From Haliotispira sp965263485 (GTDB lineage: Bacteria > Spirochaetota > Spirochaetia > SP-2023), in assembly GCA_965263485.1 (NCBI GenBank), contig CBDHHO010000003.1:28764-92763 (forward strand): DNA of 64,000 nt, in the 5' to 3' direction. Each line of letters opens with the position of its first letter. Positions within the stretch are counted from its first letter, which is position 1. The position numbers were made by a program, and so were the translations under genes. This document shows, piece by piece, positions 28,101 to 37,049 of the stretch. Under the pieces are notes generated by a model. The model saw only the letters and a program-made list of their open reading frames with translations, made no database searches and had not been told where the DNA came from.

Positions 28101-29843
28101 CTCACCTTTGGAGCGTTCCATCAAGTAACGCTCCAAAGGCGAGAGCAAGAGACTGAGGCAGTTTGTGGCCTGCTGCAAAGCCGCATCGCGTTGTTCTGCC
28201 TGCAAAGCCACAGGGCCCAGCACCTGTGAGAGGCTTTCTGGTAAGGGTGGGAGTTCCCATTCCGGAGCGTAGGGAAAAGCCCGTTGTCGCTCTTGCAGCT
28301 CTGCGATTTCTCTTTGGTAGTCGCGCTGCTGCTCACGCTGCCAGAGCTCCTGCTTTTTCTGCCATTGTCGGCACAGTTGCTGGTATTGAGCCTGCCAGTT
28401 CTGCCACTCTGGCGGATCCTGCTGCTGTGCCTCCAACCAATCCCTCAGCTGTGCCAGTTGGTGCTGTTGTTGCCGCAGTTCGTCCCAGATCCGGGCATTC
28501 TGCTCTTCTGCCTCTTCGCCTGCGCTCTGCCCGGCTCCGAGCGGGGAGAGAGAGGCCAGGGGACCGCTTTGCAGTTCGGCGATGCGCCGCTGCAAAGCCT
28601 CGGTCTCTTGCTGCTGCTCGGTCAGCTCTGTGCCGGCCTCACGCAGTTGTTGCTCGCAGTTTTGCAGCTCACAGCGCAGCTCTGCTGATCGCTCTTTGCA
28701 GCTGTTGTTGCGCCATTCCAGCTGCTCCAGCTCGCTGCGTTGCTGTCGGAGCCGATCGCGAAGCTGCTGCTGCTCGTCCCATTGCCTTTCGGCTTCAGAG
28801 AGCTCCTTGCGGGCCACTTGGCGGCTTTGCTCCAGCTCAGGCAGTTGTCTACGGCTCTGGGCCTCCTGCTCTGTTTTTTGTCGGCGAGTCAGCTCTGCCT
28901 GTGCTGCTCCCTGATACAGAGGGTGCAGTTCGCGCCCGGCGCGATCCCGCTGTAAGCGAAACTGGTGCTGCTGATGGAGCTGCTGCTGCTCCGGGCCAAA
29001 CTGTTGCCAACCTTGCTGCCACAGTTCGGTGCTGCGCTTCCAAAGCTGAGCCGCAGTCCGGCACGAATCGGCGGCGGCCCGCAGCTGTTCCTGCTCCGCC
29101 TCGCGCCGTGCCAGCTGCGCCTCCGCTTCTTGAAGCAACTGCTCTAAGGTTCTGCGCTCTTCGAGGCTCAGGGGCTGGAGCAGTTCCTGTTCTTTCTGCA
29201 GCAGTGCCAAGGCATTCTGTTCTTCCTTGCTGCGCTGAAAGCACAAGCGCGAGAGCCGGCGGTAGATACCCGTGCCGGTGAGCTTTTCCAAAATATAAAC
29301 CCGGTCGCCGGCCTTGGCCTCCAGAAAAGCCGAAAAGTCGCCCTGAGCCAGCAGGATGGAACGGGTAAACTGCTCATATTGCAGGCCGGTGTGGGCCACA
29401 ACTGCGGCATCCACCTCGCGGACTTTGGAGGCCAGAATCCTGCCGCTGTCTGCCAGACCGAAACTTCGCTCGGGCTTCTGGAGCCTGCCGCCCGTCTTGC
29501 CGTGCGCCCGGCGCTGATACCAGCGCGCCAGATAAACAGGCGGCTCCTGCTCTCTTCCGGGGCTCCCGGCAGCGGGCGGGCCGCAGGAGAAACTCAATTC
29601 AGCGCTGCACTCGGCGGCCCCGCGCGACATGATCTCGTTCGAGCTCTGGCTGACGCTTTCCTGGCGCGGTGTTCGACCATAGAGTGCCAGGCAGATCGCG
29701 TCCAGAATCGTGGTCTTGCCCGAGCCGGTCGGCCCGGAGATCAGGAATAAGCCCTCGTTGAGCAGCGCGGGCGAGGCAAAGTTAATTTCCCAGCTGCCGT
29801 ATAGCGAATTGAGGTTGCACAGGCGCAGTTTGTGCAGTTTCAC
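25098..29843 (-). CDS. sbcC: Exonuclease subunit SbcC (Rad50-like ATPase), unusually long
   Basis: SMC-like ATPase that works with SbcD to cut hairpins and DNA ends. Walker A is GPTGSGKTT (37-45), a zinc-hook CPLC lies near residue 650, the ABC signature LSGGEKF near 1404 and Walker B LFLDEGFGTLDEE near 1434. The usual length is 1000-1250 residues; here 1581. The excess lies in Gln- and Glu-rich coiled coil on both sides of the hook and in a basic C-terminal tail after about 1510. That tail carries a SESK repeat from three 12-bp DNA units at 25243-25278. The ATG overlaps the sbcD stop by 4 nt. Confidence 0.92.
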   Translation of the reverse strand: MKLHKLRLCNLNSLYGSWEINFASPALLNEGLFLISGPTGSGKTTILDAICLALYGRTPRQESVSQSSNEIMSRGAAECSAELSFSCGPPAAGSPGREQEPPVYLARWYQRRAHGKTGGRLQKPERSFGLADSGRILASKVREVDAAVVAHTGLQYEQFTRSILLAQGDFSAFLEAKAGDRVYILEKLTGTGIYRRLSRLCFQRSKEEQNALALLQKEQELLQPLSLEERRTLEQLLQEAEAQLARREAEQEQLRAAADSCRTAAQLWKRSTELWQQGWQQFGPEQQQLHQQHQFRLQRDRAGRELHPLYQGAAQAELTRRQKTEQEAQSRRQLPELEQSRQVARKELSEAERQWDEQQQLRDRLRQQRSELEQLEWRNNSCKERSAELRCELQNCEQQLREAGTELTEQQQETEALQRRIAELQSGPLASLSPLGAGQSAGEEAEEQNARIWDELRQQQHQLAQLRDWLEAQQQDPPEWQNWQAQYQQLCRQWQKKQELWQREQQRDYQREIAELQERQRAFPYAPEWELPPLPESLSQVLGPVALQAEQRDAALQQATNCLSLLLSPLERYLMERSKGEQAVRQAARQRAELEQQQKQLARVETDLAKQQNRLKQQERYCQTLQTELEHYQLLLLLVQEREKLDEGSPCPLCGSREHSLDEAPSAPRDPLAMQSALEQQQQELQELQNAVRGDQEEATKLRLQIENSKQNQRKHEAEARHLSSEMAEQAGLLDQILAKAPEGLLPLLCRELQTRAAQETDPPSHMPDVELSSSEQADSALRRELETRRAELRALRCAEDRAWEAHQKAREHWQQQQQELRDELTKWEAEQQQSQLRSQQARTEVSHCKGLLQDFAQRLRQDFNRAFEPYFQWLRWKARWDHSGALAAALPPLSSSQAKLQDRLLGLQLCLRASASPTEKTDTVQAASKAMEEAEELLFFVDEPQRSSLQALLEDYLRHLQQLQVARQQQEQMLGELPLVQQRCKAAQQQLGAAEAARDKTARLIRETECEWNDSKEQLRRQLEQLPFPARTQDEQAPTDWHSLSLQELFAQAEARCLAADETRQNCRERLGHCEQQLTLQQRELKRLQEELTMAQAAAAQQAWQEALAQSDFRDEADFLGAELDDATRADCEQAIADWEQARARLQSLWLENSARLEETLPELQKQFRTSEPGALAARYAQDSEVPAQQGRQNQWQQTLQQFDHSSEAALRRLRDSPDFPAGLPDTQNASEQLTGGQGPPGEQLGEQLVRLEEYLSEALEQVKTAAAAAREALGAQKQKLQDDDELQLQQQQGTAQLREQTQRSKHWQQLRELIGSADGDKFSKFAQQLSFEQLLYHANLYLEKISERYLLYSRSDAPLEFFVIDLYQPQSLATAPAAQAGALEQSPGQLLQSDQSIRPSSNLSGGEKFLVSLALALALARISVNEVPIQSLFLDEGFGTLDEEALHSTLEALGSLHSDGKLIGLISHVPALKERIICQIQLESLGQGRSEIRSQGLEQLVQRVGLLSEQSPMNNIETQTESKSESKSESKSKQKKRTIQQGRNEGRALPRRKKAVTARQAVPQEQPPANSPGHSGELF
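25243..25278 (-). repeat. Three 12-bp tandem units in the sbcC tail
   Basis: GATTTGCTTTCC occurs three times in a row and encodes SESK repeats in the C-terminal tail of SbcC. A 12-bp unit keeps the frame, so copy-number change would alter tail length only. Confidence 0.7.
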
Positions 29844-31492
29844 TGGGTTTCCGGCTTCCTTGAAGGTGCTACATCGTGCGTTTCGTCAGTCTCCATATGA
29901 TTTTTGGTGTGGGCTGCATCGCTCACTTCCGCTGCTTCTCGCTCCAAGGCGATGTCTTCGAGCAGGCTGTGATAGAGCTGCCATAGTACTTCAGAGCCCT
30001 GTTCTGCATTCGTTGTTTCGGTGAGCTCACCGGATGCCTGCTCTGTGCTACTCGTTTGCAGCAACAGTTGGCGGAACACCTCGGTCGGGCTCAATTCGCG
30101 GAGCATCTGAGCGGGAATTCCGCGGTGGTTCTCTCCGGCATCGTTTGACCGGCCCTGGGCCAGGCGGGCGCACAGCGCTCCCAGACCGCCCGCTTGGCGC
30201 AGGGCCAGCAGGTTCAGGCTGCGGTAGTGCAGAATCTCCATATTGTGCTGCCGGGCCAGTTTGACCAGTTCTTCACGCAGATAGGTGTTTTCGGACAGCT
30301 CGCCGCTGTGTTCCAACTCCAGCCATACGCCGGGCTTTACTGCATCATCGTTCGGGTCTCCGTTGTCCCGGGTCTCTTGGTCCCCTTGGATTTTCCGGTC
30401 TCCTTGGGTCTCCCCACTGTCTTGGGTGCGGGAAGGCTCCGCCAGCTCCCGGAGGCCTTGTTCCAGCTCGGTGGCGTTGCCGCGCAGCCGCACCAGAGGC
30501 TGCCACTGGGGTACGGTAATGGGAGAGCATTCACATTCTTTGCCCGTAAAGGTCAGCTTGAGTACCACTTTCTCGCCGGACAATTCGCTGAAGCTGAAGG
30601 GCAGGGGAGAACCGCAGTAGCGCAGCTGCCCTTCTCCGGGGGCCCGGAGCTGCTGGAGCTGGTGAATATGACCCAGGGCCACATAATCCAGCTCGGCTGG
30701 AAACAGCGATGCTGGAAAGTGTCCCAGCGAACCGATGTACAGTTCGCGCACTCCATCGTCTTCTTTGGTACTGGCACCGCTGGCAAAGAGGTGCCCCATG
30801 CCAATCAATGGCACCGTACTGCTCAGATTGGCAGACGGGCCGGGAGGCGGGCTGAAGGACGGGTCGGCAGACGAAAGAGTGCCCTGTTCGCACTGCCTCA
30901 GATAGCGTTGCGCTTCATCGGTGAGTACCCGGTAGTAGGCTGCAATTCCCTGGCGCAGCTTTTGTTCTCTGTCCTGCTCGCCCCAGGTACTGCTGCGCAG
31001 GTAGCTGTCCTTCAAATAAGGCAGGGCACAGACCAGGGCCTGCAAGCGGCCCTCGGCAGAGCGGATGGGCAGCAGTTCGGGGGGATAGATGTCTGTTTCG
31101 GCATCGGAGGCTGCTTCCTGCTGCTCTTCTGTTTGCAGATACTGCTGCACCTTGTGCTGCAAGAGGGCACTGGGGTTGCCGACCACATGGATGCACATGC
31201 TTTTGAGCAGGGTGCGAGGGGCCTCCAAAAACAGGGCCGAGTCGTGGTTGCCGGCACAGACTACGATTTCGCAGTGCTGTGATGCCCGGTGCAGAAACCG
31301 GTAGTACAGTTCCTGGGCCCAGACTGGAGGAGCATTTGTGTCAAAAATATCTCCGGCAATCAGCAGCAAGTCGACATCTGTCAGCTGATCCAATAGCCAG
31401 TCGAGGAACAGGCGAAATTCTCGCTCGCGGCCTTTGTGGTAGAGTCGCTTGCCCAAGTGCCAGTCCGAACTGTGGAGTACTTGAAAAGGCAT
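29840..31492 (-). CDS. sbcD: Exonuclease subunit SbcD (Mre11-like nuclease)
   Basis: Metallophosphoesterase partner of SbcC. Metal-binding motifs are HSSDWHLGK (near residue 9), LIAGDIFDTNAPP, VCAGNHDSALF and YVALGHIHQLQ, in the expected order. From ATG 31492 (MPFQVLHSSDW) it has 550 residues, longer than E. coli SbcD (400). The surplus is a loop near 180-240 and an extended acidic C-terminal half with TQDSGETQGDRKIQGDQET, whose DNA repeats GACC-type words. The four-base ATGA overlap with sbcC indicates coupled translation. Confidence 0.92.
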   Translation of the reverse strand: MPFQVLHSSDWHLGKRLYHKGREREFRLFLDWLLDQLTDVDLLLIAGDIFDTNAPPVWAQELYYRFLHRASQHCEIVVCAGNHDSALFLEAPRTLLKSMCIHVVGNPSALLQHKVQQYLQTEEQQEAASDAETDIYPPELLPIRSAEGRLQALVCALPYLKDSYLRSSTWGEQDREQKLRQGIAAYYRVLTDEAQRYLRQCEQGTLSSADPSFSPPPGPSANLSSTVPLIGMGHLFASGASTKEDDGVRELYIGSLGHFPASLFPAELDYVALGHIHQLQQLRAPGEGQLRYCGSPLPFSFSELSGEKVVLKLTFTGKECECSPITVPQWQPLVRLRGNATELEQGLRELAEPSRTQDSGETQGDRKIQGDQETRDNGDPNDDAVKPGVWLELEHSGELSENTYLREELVKLARQHNMEILHYRSLNLLALRQAGGLGALCARLAQGRSNDAGENHRGIPAQMLRELSPTEVFRQLLLQTSSTEQASGELTETTNAEQGSEVLWQLYHSLLEDIALEREAAEVSDAAHTKNHMETDETHDVAPSRKPETQ

Positions 31493-31640
31493 CTCTGGCC
31501 CCCCCTGCACTTGCTGATTGAGCTTCGCTTTATCTCATATCGGGGGCATTCTAGCCATATTGCAGATGGAGGGGAAGTTCAGAGCTGTCCTGGGTGATGG
31601 AGAGAGCTTTTGGGGTATGGACACTTAGCATGCATTGGAG

Positions 31641-31801
31641 AAAAGCTCTAAAAATTCCCCACCACAGAAGGATGCTGCGCCAGCTCGCAAAGAGGAAGGT
31701 CGGGCCTGGCTGCGCACGGCCCTCCCCTGTTTCTCCCATACTGCGCCAGCTCGCATGGGAGTCTTCGTCTCCATAACAAGCCAATTTCTAGAGGTGCCCT
31801 T
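31641..31801 (-). repeat. Dispersed repeat copy with inverted 66-bp-type unit
   Basis: It starts AAAAGCTCTAAAAATTCCCC, a degenerate terminus, and ends CTAGAGGTGCCCTT. The interior (31668-31760) is the reverse complement of the 66-bp unit (CTGCGCCAGCTCGC, GGTCGGGCCTGGCTGCGCAC), in slightly more than one copy. The surrounding gap of 31511-32072 between sbcD and secA holds nothing else that I can support. Confidence 0.7.
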
Positions 31802-32072
31802 AAGCAGAACAGTTCAAACTGGTTGTTTTGAGCGATAAAAGGAAAGCTTCAAAAATTCTCCATAATTTCATCGGATTTCGATATATTTAGTGGTACCCTT
31901 TGGCGCATTGAGTAGTAATCTTGCCGAGAAATAGTAGTTTCGAATGCGGTGAGAATGGCAGTAAAGCTCTTGTTGTGCACAGCCTTACTGCCTTCGGCGA
32001 AAAAAAAGCATGCTCTGGCAACAAAATCCCGGACGGTTTTTTTACCAGCTTTCCTTGGCCTGTGAGGATTCC

Positions 32073-35000
32073 ATGATCGACAAAATTCTGGCCGCACTAT
32101 TTGGCACCAAACAGGAACGCGACCTGAAGGCCATGGCCTCGCTGCTGCTCAAAATGAATGCGTTGGAACCTTGGGCGATGAGCCTCAGCTCTCAGCAGAT
32201 CAAAGAGCAGACCCGAAAGTTCCAGCAGTGTCTGGTCGAGGCCCGAGGCAGGGATGGCGCAAAAGGTGGGCCAGTTGAGGATGCACTCTCGCAGTCCGCA
32301 AATCAATCCGAACCGCTCTCCGGGTCGGGAGGTGATCCCCTCACCAACAAAGCGGGCCCTCACTTGAAAAATGCGCTGGAGGCCATTCTGCCGGAGGCCT
32401 TTGCCGTGGCGCGCGAGTCGGCCCGACGCATACTCGGTGAACGGCCCTACGATGTACAGCTGCTCGGCGGACTGGTCCTGCACCAAGGCAAGATCATGGA
32501 GATGAAGACCGGAGAGGGTAAAACGCTGTCGCTGGTGGCCCCGGCCTATCTCAACGCCTTGTCGGGGCAGGGTGTGCATATTGTTACCGTCAACGATTAT
32601 CTGGCCGAACGCGATGCTCAGTGGATGGGCCCGATTTTCGGCTATCTGGGCCTGAGCGTGGGGGCCGTGCTCTCGCACATGGACCGCGAACAACGGAAGA
32701 AGGCCTACAATTGTGACCTGACTTACGGTACCAACAACGAATTCGGCTTTGACTTTCTGCGCGACAACATGGTCGGCAGCTTGGCAGATAAGGTGCAGAG
32801 GCCTTTTGCCTATTGCATCATCGACGAAATTGATTCGGTCTTGATCGACGAGGCCCGCACTCCGCTGATCATTTCCGGCTCGGTGGAGGACGATACGCCC
32901 AGGATTATGATTGCCAACCGCCTTCAAGGCTCGTTGAGTGAGGTCAAAAAAGATCCGAACACCGGCGAATACCCGCGCGACAACCCATTTGAAAAGGTGT
33001 TATTGGAAGGGGACTACAAGCTGGACGAAAAAAACAAGCGTATTTCTTTCACCGAGGATGGCATCACACGGATCGAAGAACTGCTCAGGCGCAGCAAGGC
33101 CATTGAAGGATCAATTTATGATGAGGGCAATTTTGAGTATGTGCACTATTTCAATCAGGCCATGCGGGCCCACAAGCTGTTTGATCGCGATAAGGAGTAT
33201 GTAGTGCAGGCTGGCAAGGTGCAGATTGTCGATGAGTTCACCGGGCGCATTCTGGAAGGGCGACGCTACTCGGATGGACTGCACCAGGCCATTGAGGCCA
33301 AGGAAAACATCAAGATCGCCCAGCGCAACCGCACCCTAGCCACGATTACTTACCAGAAATACTTTGCCATGTACGGTAAGCTCAGCGGCATGACCGGCAC
33401 AGCTGTTACCGAGGCCCGCGAGTTCGACAAGATTTACGGTCTGGATGTGGTGCTGCTGCCGATGCACCGTCCCTTGGCCCGCATCGATGCCAACGACTTG
33501 ATCTACCTCAACGGCGAGGCCAAGCACAAGGCCATCGCCGAAGAAGTACAGGCTGTACACCAGAGTGGTCAGCCCGTGTTGATCGGCACGGTGTCGGTCG
33601 AAAGTTCGGAACGGCTTTCTAGGGTTCTGACCAAATACCGGGTGCCGCACGAAGTATTGAATGCCAAGAACCATCACCGCGAGGCCCTGATTATTTCCGA
33701 GGCCGGGGCCTTGGGGGCGGTGACCATTGCCACTAATATGGCCGGGCGCGGTACCGATATCAAACTGGGCGGCAGTCCCGATATGCGGGCCCGGAGGCGC
33801 ATGCGCGAGAATGAAGATGAGTCTGTCTACTTTCGCTTGCTGGGCGAAGAGACTCGTAAGTGGCAGGAGGAGCACCGTAAAATCAAGGAGCTGGGCGGGC
33901 TTTATGTGCTGGGCACCGAGCGCCATGAGAGTCGCCGCATCGACAACCAGCTGCGCGGCCGTTCGGGCCGCCAGGGCGACCCGGGCTTTTCGCGTTTTTA
34001 CGTTTCACTCGATGATGATTTGATGCGATTGTTCGGTGGCGATCGCTTGAAAAATATGATGAGCCGCTTCGGCATGAGCGGCGATGAGCCACTGGAACAC
34101 GGCATGGTTACCCGCGCCATTGAGCGTTCTCAGACCCGGGTGGAAACCCGCAACTACGAAGTCCGCAAGCATTTGATTGAGTATGACGATGTAATGCAGA
34201 AGCAACGTGGATATATTTACCGAGTGCGAAATGAGTTGCTCTGCGATTCTCAGGTCATTGAGCGCATCCGCAAAACGGCCGGCCAGATGCGTGATATACT
34301 GCTGGACGATTTTGTTGAAGACTCCAATCACCGGGACTGGGACTTTGCGCTGGAGCGTCTGAGCGAGCGTGTGCGCAGCAATTTTGGCCTGCTGCTGGCC
34401 GAGCGTCAAGACGAGCTGTCTGTTCTTTTGGAGCGGCGGCGCGCCGATGAGGCACGCGCTGCGATGGACAGTCTGCTGAGTGAGCACTGCGAGCAGGACT
34501 ACCGGCAAAAATGCGAACTGGCCGGTGCGGAACTGATCAACGAGCTGCTGCGTTTTGAATACCTGCGGGCCATTGATCTGCGCTGGCAGGAGCACCTGGA
34601 GCAGATGGAGGCCCTGCGCGAAGCAGTCAACCTGCGGGCTATGGCTCAGAAGAATCCCCTGGTAGAATACAAGAACGAAGGGTTTTCGATGTTTGAAGAG
34701 CTGGTGGAGAACCTGCAAATCGGTGTGACTCGCAAGTTCTATAACATCCGCATCGCCCTTGAGCCCCAAAGTACAGAAGGGGCTAATGCTGCGCGACAGC
34801 GCCGGGGGGCGACCCTGCAGGCCGACAGCAGCAGGCACCAGCAACTGCAATCCTTTGACGCGGTGCGCAATCGGGGCACCGCAATGCAGGGTGCTGAGAA
34901 GATACAGATCCGCCGCCAGGAGCCCAAGGTCGGGCGCAATGAACCTTGCCCCTGCGGCAGCGGCAAGAAATACAAACATTGCTGTGGTGCCAATCATTAA
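32073..35000 (+). CDS. secA: Preprotein translocase ATPase SecA
   Basis: Motor of the Sec export pathway. From ATG 32073 (MIDKILAALFG, after TGAGGA) it has 975 residues. Visible are Walker A MKTGEGKTLSLVAPAYLN, Walker B with DEIDSVLIDEARTPLIISG, the preprotein-crosslinking region, GRGTDIKLGG, RGRSGRQGDPG (motif VI) and the C-terminal zinc-binding NEPCPCGSGKKYKHCCG. A short insert rich in Gly and Ser (about 64-95) follows the first helix region. The zinc tail implies binding to SecB or lipids. It stands alone with repeat elements on both sides. Confidence 0.97.
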   Translation: MIDKILAALFGTKQERDLKAMASLLLKMNALEPWAMSLSSQQIKEQTRKFQQCLVEARGRDGAKGGPVEDALSQSANQSEPLSGSGGDPLTNKAGPHLKNALEAILPEAFAVARESARRILGERPYDVQLLGGLVLHQGKIMEMKTGEGKTLSLVAPAYLNALSGQGVHIVTVNDYLAERDAQWMGPIFGYLGLSVGAVLSHMDREQRKKAYNCDLTYGTNNEFGFDFLRDNMVGSLADKVQRPFAYCIIDEIDSVLIDEARTPLIISGSVEDDTPRIMIANRLQGSLSEVKKDPNTGEYPRDNPFEKVLLEGDYKLDEKNKRISFTEDGITRIEELLRRSKAIEGSIYDEGNFEYVHYFNQAMRAHKLFDRDKEYVVQAGKVQIVDEFTGRILEGRRYSDGLHQAIEAKENIKIAQRNRTLATITYQKYFAMYGKLSGMTGTAVTEAREFDKIYGLDVVLLPMHRPLARIDANDLIYLNGEAKHKAIAEEVQAVHQSGQPVLIGTVSVESSERLSRVLTKYRVPHEVLNAKNHHREALIISEAGALGAVTIATNMAGRGTDIKLGGSPDMRARRRMRENEDESVYFRLLGEETRKWQEEHRKIKELGGLYVLGTERHESRRIDNQLRGRSGRQGDPGFSRFYVSLDDDLMRLFGGDRLKNMMSRFGMSGDEPLEHGMVTRAIERSQTRVETRNYEVRKHLIEYDDVMQKQRGYIYRVRNELLCDSQVIERIRKTAGQMRDILLDDFVEDSNHRDWDFALERLSERVRSNFGLLLAERQDELSVLLERRRADEARAAMDSLLSEHCEQDYRQKCELAGAELINELLRFEYLRAIDLRWQEHLEQMEALREAVNLRAMAQKNPLVEYKNEGFSMFEELVENLQIGVTRKFYNIRIALEPQSTEGANAARQRRGATLQADSSRHQQLQSFDAVRNRGTAMQGAEKIQIRRQEPKVGRNEPCPCGSGKKYKHCCGANH

Positions 35001-35197
35001 AGGGGACCTCTAAAAACGGTTCAGGATCCTGCTCTCGTTGCGAGATATTTGGGGTGAGGGGCTGAGGTATGCTGCAGGGCCCCGATGCAGCTACCGAACA
35101 TTTGTGATAGGGGCGGGTCTTCATCCGGAAGGTGCGAGTTTGGCCTAGAAGTTTGAACCGCTTCTCAACATGGAATTGGAATTTTCAGGGTTTCCCT
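35001..35197 (+). repeat. Dispersed repeat copy after secA
   Basis: The left end AGGGGACCTCTAAAAACGG begins directly after the secA stop and the right end is GGAATTTTCAGGGTTTCCCT. The interior does not match the 66-bp or peptide-coding types and seems a third variety. It fills the gap to the next lipoprotein gene. Confidence 0.6.
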
Positions 35198-35213
35198 AAA
35201 TAAGGAAAATAGT

Positions 35214-35846
35214 ATGAAAAAAATCATCCAGCTGTTGGTTTTATTTTCGTCATTGATCGTGGTGGCTTGCAGCAGCAATGCGAGGGCAGCTTCGTCACCG
35301 CAGAAGGATTGGAGCTGGGAAAGCCCGGCCTTGCAGCAAAAAGTATTGCGCCAAGCGCAAGAGCAGGATGGCTTGCGTCAGGCCCTGTTGCAGCATTTGC
35401 AGGATCGCTACCCGGACGGAGCAACCGCAGAGTGGAAGCCACCCCGGCGCGATGAACTGCGCTACATTGATGCTGAATATGATCTGAACGGTGATGGCCG
35501 CAAGGAGCTCATTACGATGCTGGTCGGGCCGCTGGCCTGCGGCACGGGTGGCTGCACAATGCTGATTTGGCAGCGCGAGGGAAAAGAGTTTCGGCTGGTT
35601 GGGGAAACCGTGCTGGTGCGGCCTCCGATTTTCGTTTCGCCGCGCAGTGGTCACGGCTGGCAGAATCTGATTGCCTACAGTGGCGGCGGCGGTGCTCCGG
35701 GGGGCTATGTCGAGTTGCAATACGATGGTACCGCCTATCCTGAGAGCAGCAATCGCGCGCGCGAGCAAGGTCTTGTCCGCGATCTGCAGGGAGCCGTACG
35801 TTTATTGACAGATCAGCATTATATGTACGGCAAACCTTTGCACTGA
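35214..35846 (+). CDS. Putative lipoprotein with a calcium-binding-like motif
   Basis: 210 residues with a lipoprotein signal (MKKIIQLLVLFSSLIVVAC, lipid-modified Cys at 19). The mature part holds DLNGDGRKELI (about 85-95), which resembles the loop of FG-GAP/EF-hand-type repeats, then ACGTGGCTMLIWQ and a Gly-rich segment. I do not recognise a family. AAGGAAAAT lies before the ATG. It should be anchored to a membrane facing the periplasm or outside. Confidence 0.7.
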   Translation: MKKIIQLLVLFSSLIVVACSSNARAASSPQKDWSWESPALQQKVLRQAQEQDGLRQALLQHLQDRYPDGATAEWKPPRRDELRYIDAEYDLNGDGRKELITMLVGPLACGTGGCTMLIWQREGKEFRLVGETVLVRPPIFVSPRSGHGWQNLIAYSGGGGAPGGYVELQYDGTAYPESSNRAREQGLVRDLQGAVRLLTDQHYMYGKPLH

Positions 35847-35960
35847 AGCACTGGCAGCTTGTCACCGTCAGCAAAGCGGGTTGTTAGAAGTTCCCTATAG
35901 CTTGTCCCCATCTGATGGAGGCAGTGCCATAACAGAAAGCGTGCCATCAAAATGATGGGG

Positions 35961-35979
35961 AATTTTTAGAGGTGCCCTT
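35961..35979 (+). repeat. Right terminus of the dispersed repeat family
   Basis: AATTTTTAGAGGTGCCCTT is followed at once by a degenerate copy (TTTAGAGGTTTCCT). A possible degenerate partner lies near 35883. It stands 31 bp before the HAD phosphatase ATG. Confidence 0.6.
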
Positions 35980-36009
35980 TAGAGGTTTCCTGTTAAAGGA
36001 TACAATTTA

Positions 36010-36828
36010 ATGAATGCTACACTGGATAAAATACGCCGGGAAATGCACGACAAAGAGGCTTTCATCAGTGATATGGACGGAGTAATTTACCACGGCAACC
36101 ACTTGCTCTCCGGGGCTAGGGAGTTTGTGGCCTGGCTCAAAGAGCAGAACAAAAAATATCTGTTCCTGACCAATTCGTCTGAGCGCTCGGCGCGGGAGCT
36201 GGCCGAGAAGCTGGGGCGTCTGGGGCTGGAAGTGGGCGAGGAACATTTTTATACCAGTGCGCTCTCTACGGCACTGTTCCTCTCCCAGCAGTGCCCCGGG
36301 GGCAGTGTCTACGTGATTGGCCAGCCGGGCCTGATCAATGCATTATATTCGTATGGTTTTTCGATGAATGATGTGAACCCGGACTATGTGGTGGTGGGCT
36401 TCACTCGCGACTATAACTACGAGAAAATTGCCCACGCCGTCAAACTGGTGCAAAAGGGTGCGCGGTTGATTGGTACCGACCTAGATACTACCAATCCAAC
36501 GGTGGATGGCATTATGCCTTCGACCGGAGCCCTGATTGCTCCGATTGCTCAGGTGGCAGGCGTGCGCCCATATTTCTGCGGCAAGCCCAACCCCCTGATG
36601 ATGCGCAATGCCCTGAAGCTGCTGGACGCTCTGGCCAAAGACACGATGATTATCGGTGACCGTATGGATACGGACATCATTGCCGGGATTGAGTCCGGCA
36701 TCACTACTACGCTGGTACTCTCCGGCGTGACCCAGCGCGGCGACCTGGCCCAGTACCCCTATATGCCAACCTATATACGGGACGGTCTGAACGAGCTGAT
36801 GAAGGGTTTGCAGGATGAGGAAGGATGA
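36010..36828 (+). CDS. HAD-IIA family sugar phosphatase (NagD-like)
   Basis: 272 residues. HAD motif I is ISDMDGVIYHG with the nucleophile Asp21 and acid Asp23. Motif II is FLTNSSERSARELAEKL, and the IIA cap region includes VVVGFTRDYNYEKI. Motif III/IV is GKPNPLMM followed by IIGDRMDTDIIAG. These enzymes dephosphorylate small phosphomonoesters such as nucleotides or sugar phosphates; E. coli NagD acts on UMP. The substrate here is unknown. The ATG follows TTAAAGGAT. Confidence 0.88.
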   Translation: MNATLDKIRREMHDKEAFISDMDGVIYHGNHLLSGAREFVAWLKEQNKKYLFLTNSSERSARELAEKLGRLGLEVGEEHFYTSALSTALFLSQQCPGGSVYVIGQPGLINALYSYGFSMNDVNPDYVVVGFTRDYNYEKIAHAVKLVQKGARLIGTDLDTTNPTVDGIMPSTGALIAPIAQVAGVRPYFCGKPNPLMMRNALKLLDALAKDTMIIGDRMDTDIIAGIESGITTTLVLSGVTQRGDLAQYPYMPTYIRDGLNELMKGLQDEEG

Positions 36829-36868
36829 AGCAGAGGCGTGGGGCGGGTACGCTCTCTGTCTGTTCTTC

Positions 36869-37024
36869 AGGGGACCTCTAAGAATTCGCTCTTCTTGCGA
36901 AGCTATTTGGGAGCGAGGGAAGTGAAGCTGAAGAATACTTTGTTGTATTGTAATGCTTTACTGACAAAGCTGTTCGTTTCAAAAGAGCGAGCAAGAGCGC
37001 AGAATGGAATTTTTAGAGGTTCCC
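36869..37024 (+). repeat. Complete 156-bp dispersed repeat with conserved peptide frame
   Basis: The ends are AGGGGACCTCTAAGAATTCG and GGAATTTTTAGAGGTTCCC. The interior encodes REVKLKNTLLYCNALLTKLF on the plus strand, like the copies at 13670 (minus) and 37798 (plus). It occupies the gap before the carbonic anhydrase gene and ends 26 bp from its ATG. Confidence 0.8.
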
Positions 37025-37049
37025 GAAAGTCCACCAGGAGAAATGCCAG

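Noticed and set aside
28163..29281. A 372-codon plus-strand frame inside sbcC
   Set aside because: It is antisense to the clearly coding coiled-coil region of SbcC; repeated CTG/CAG codons keep all frames open there.
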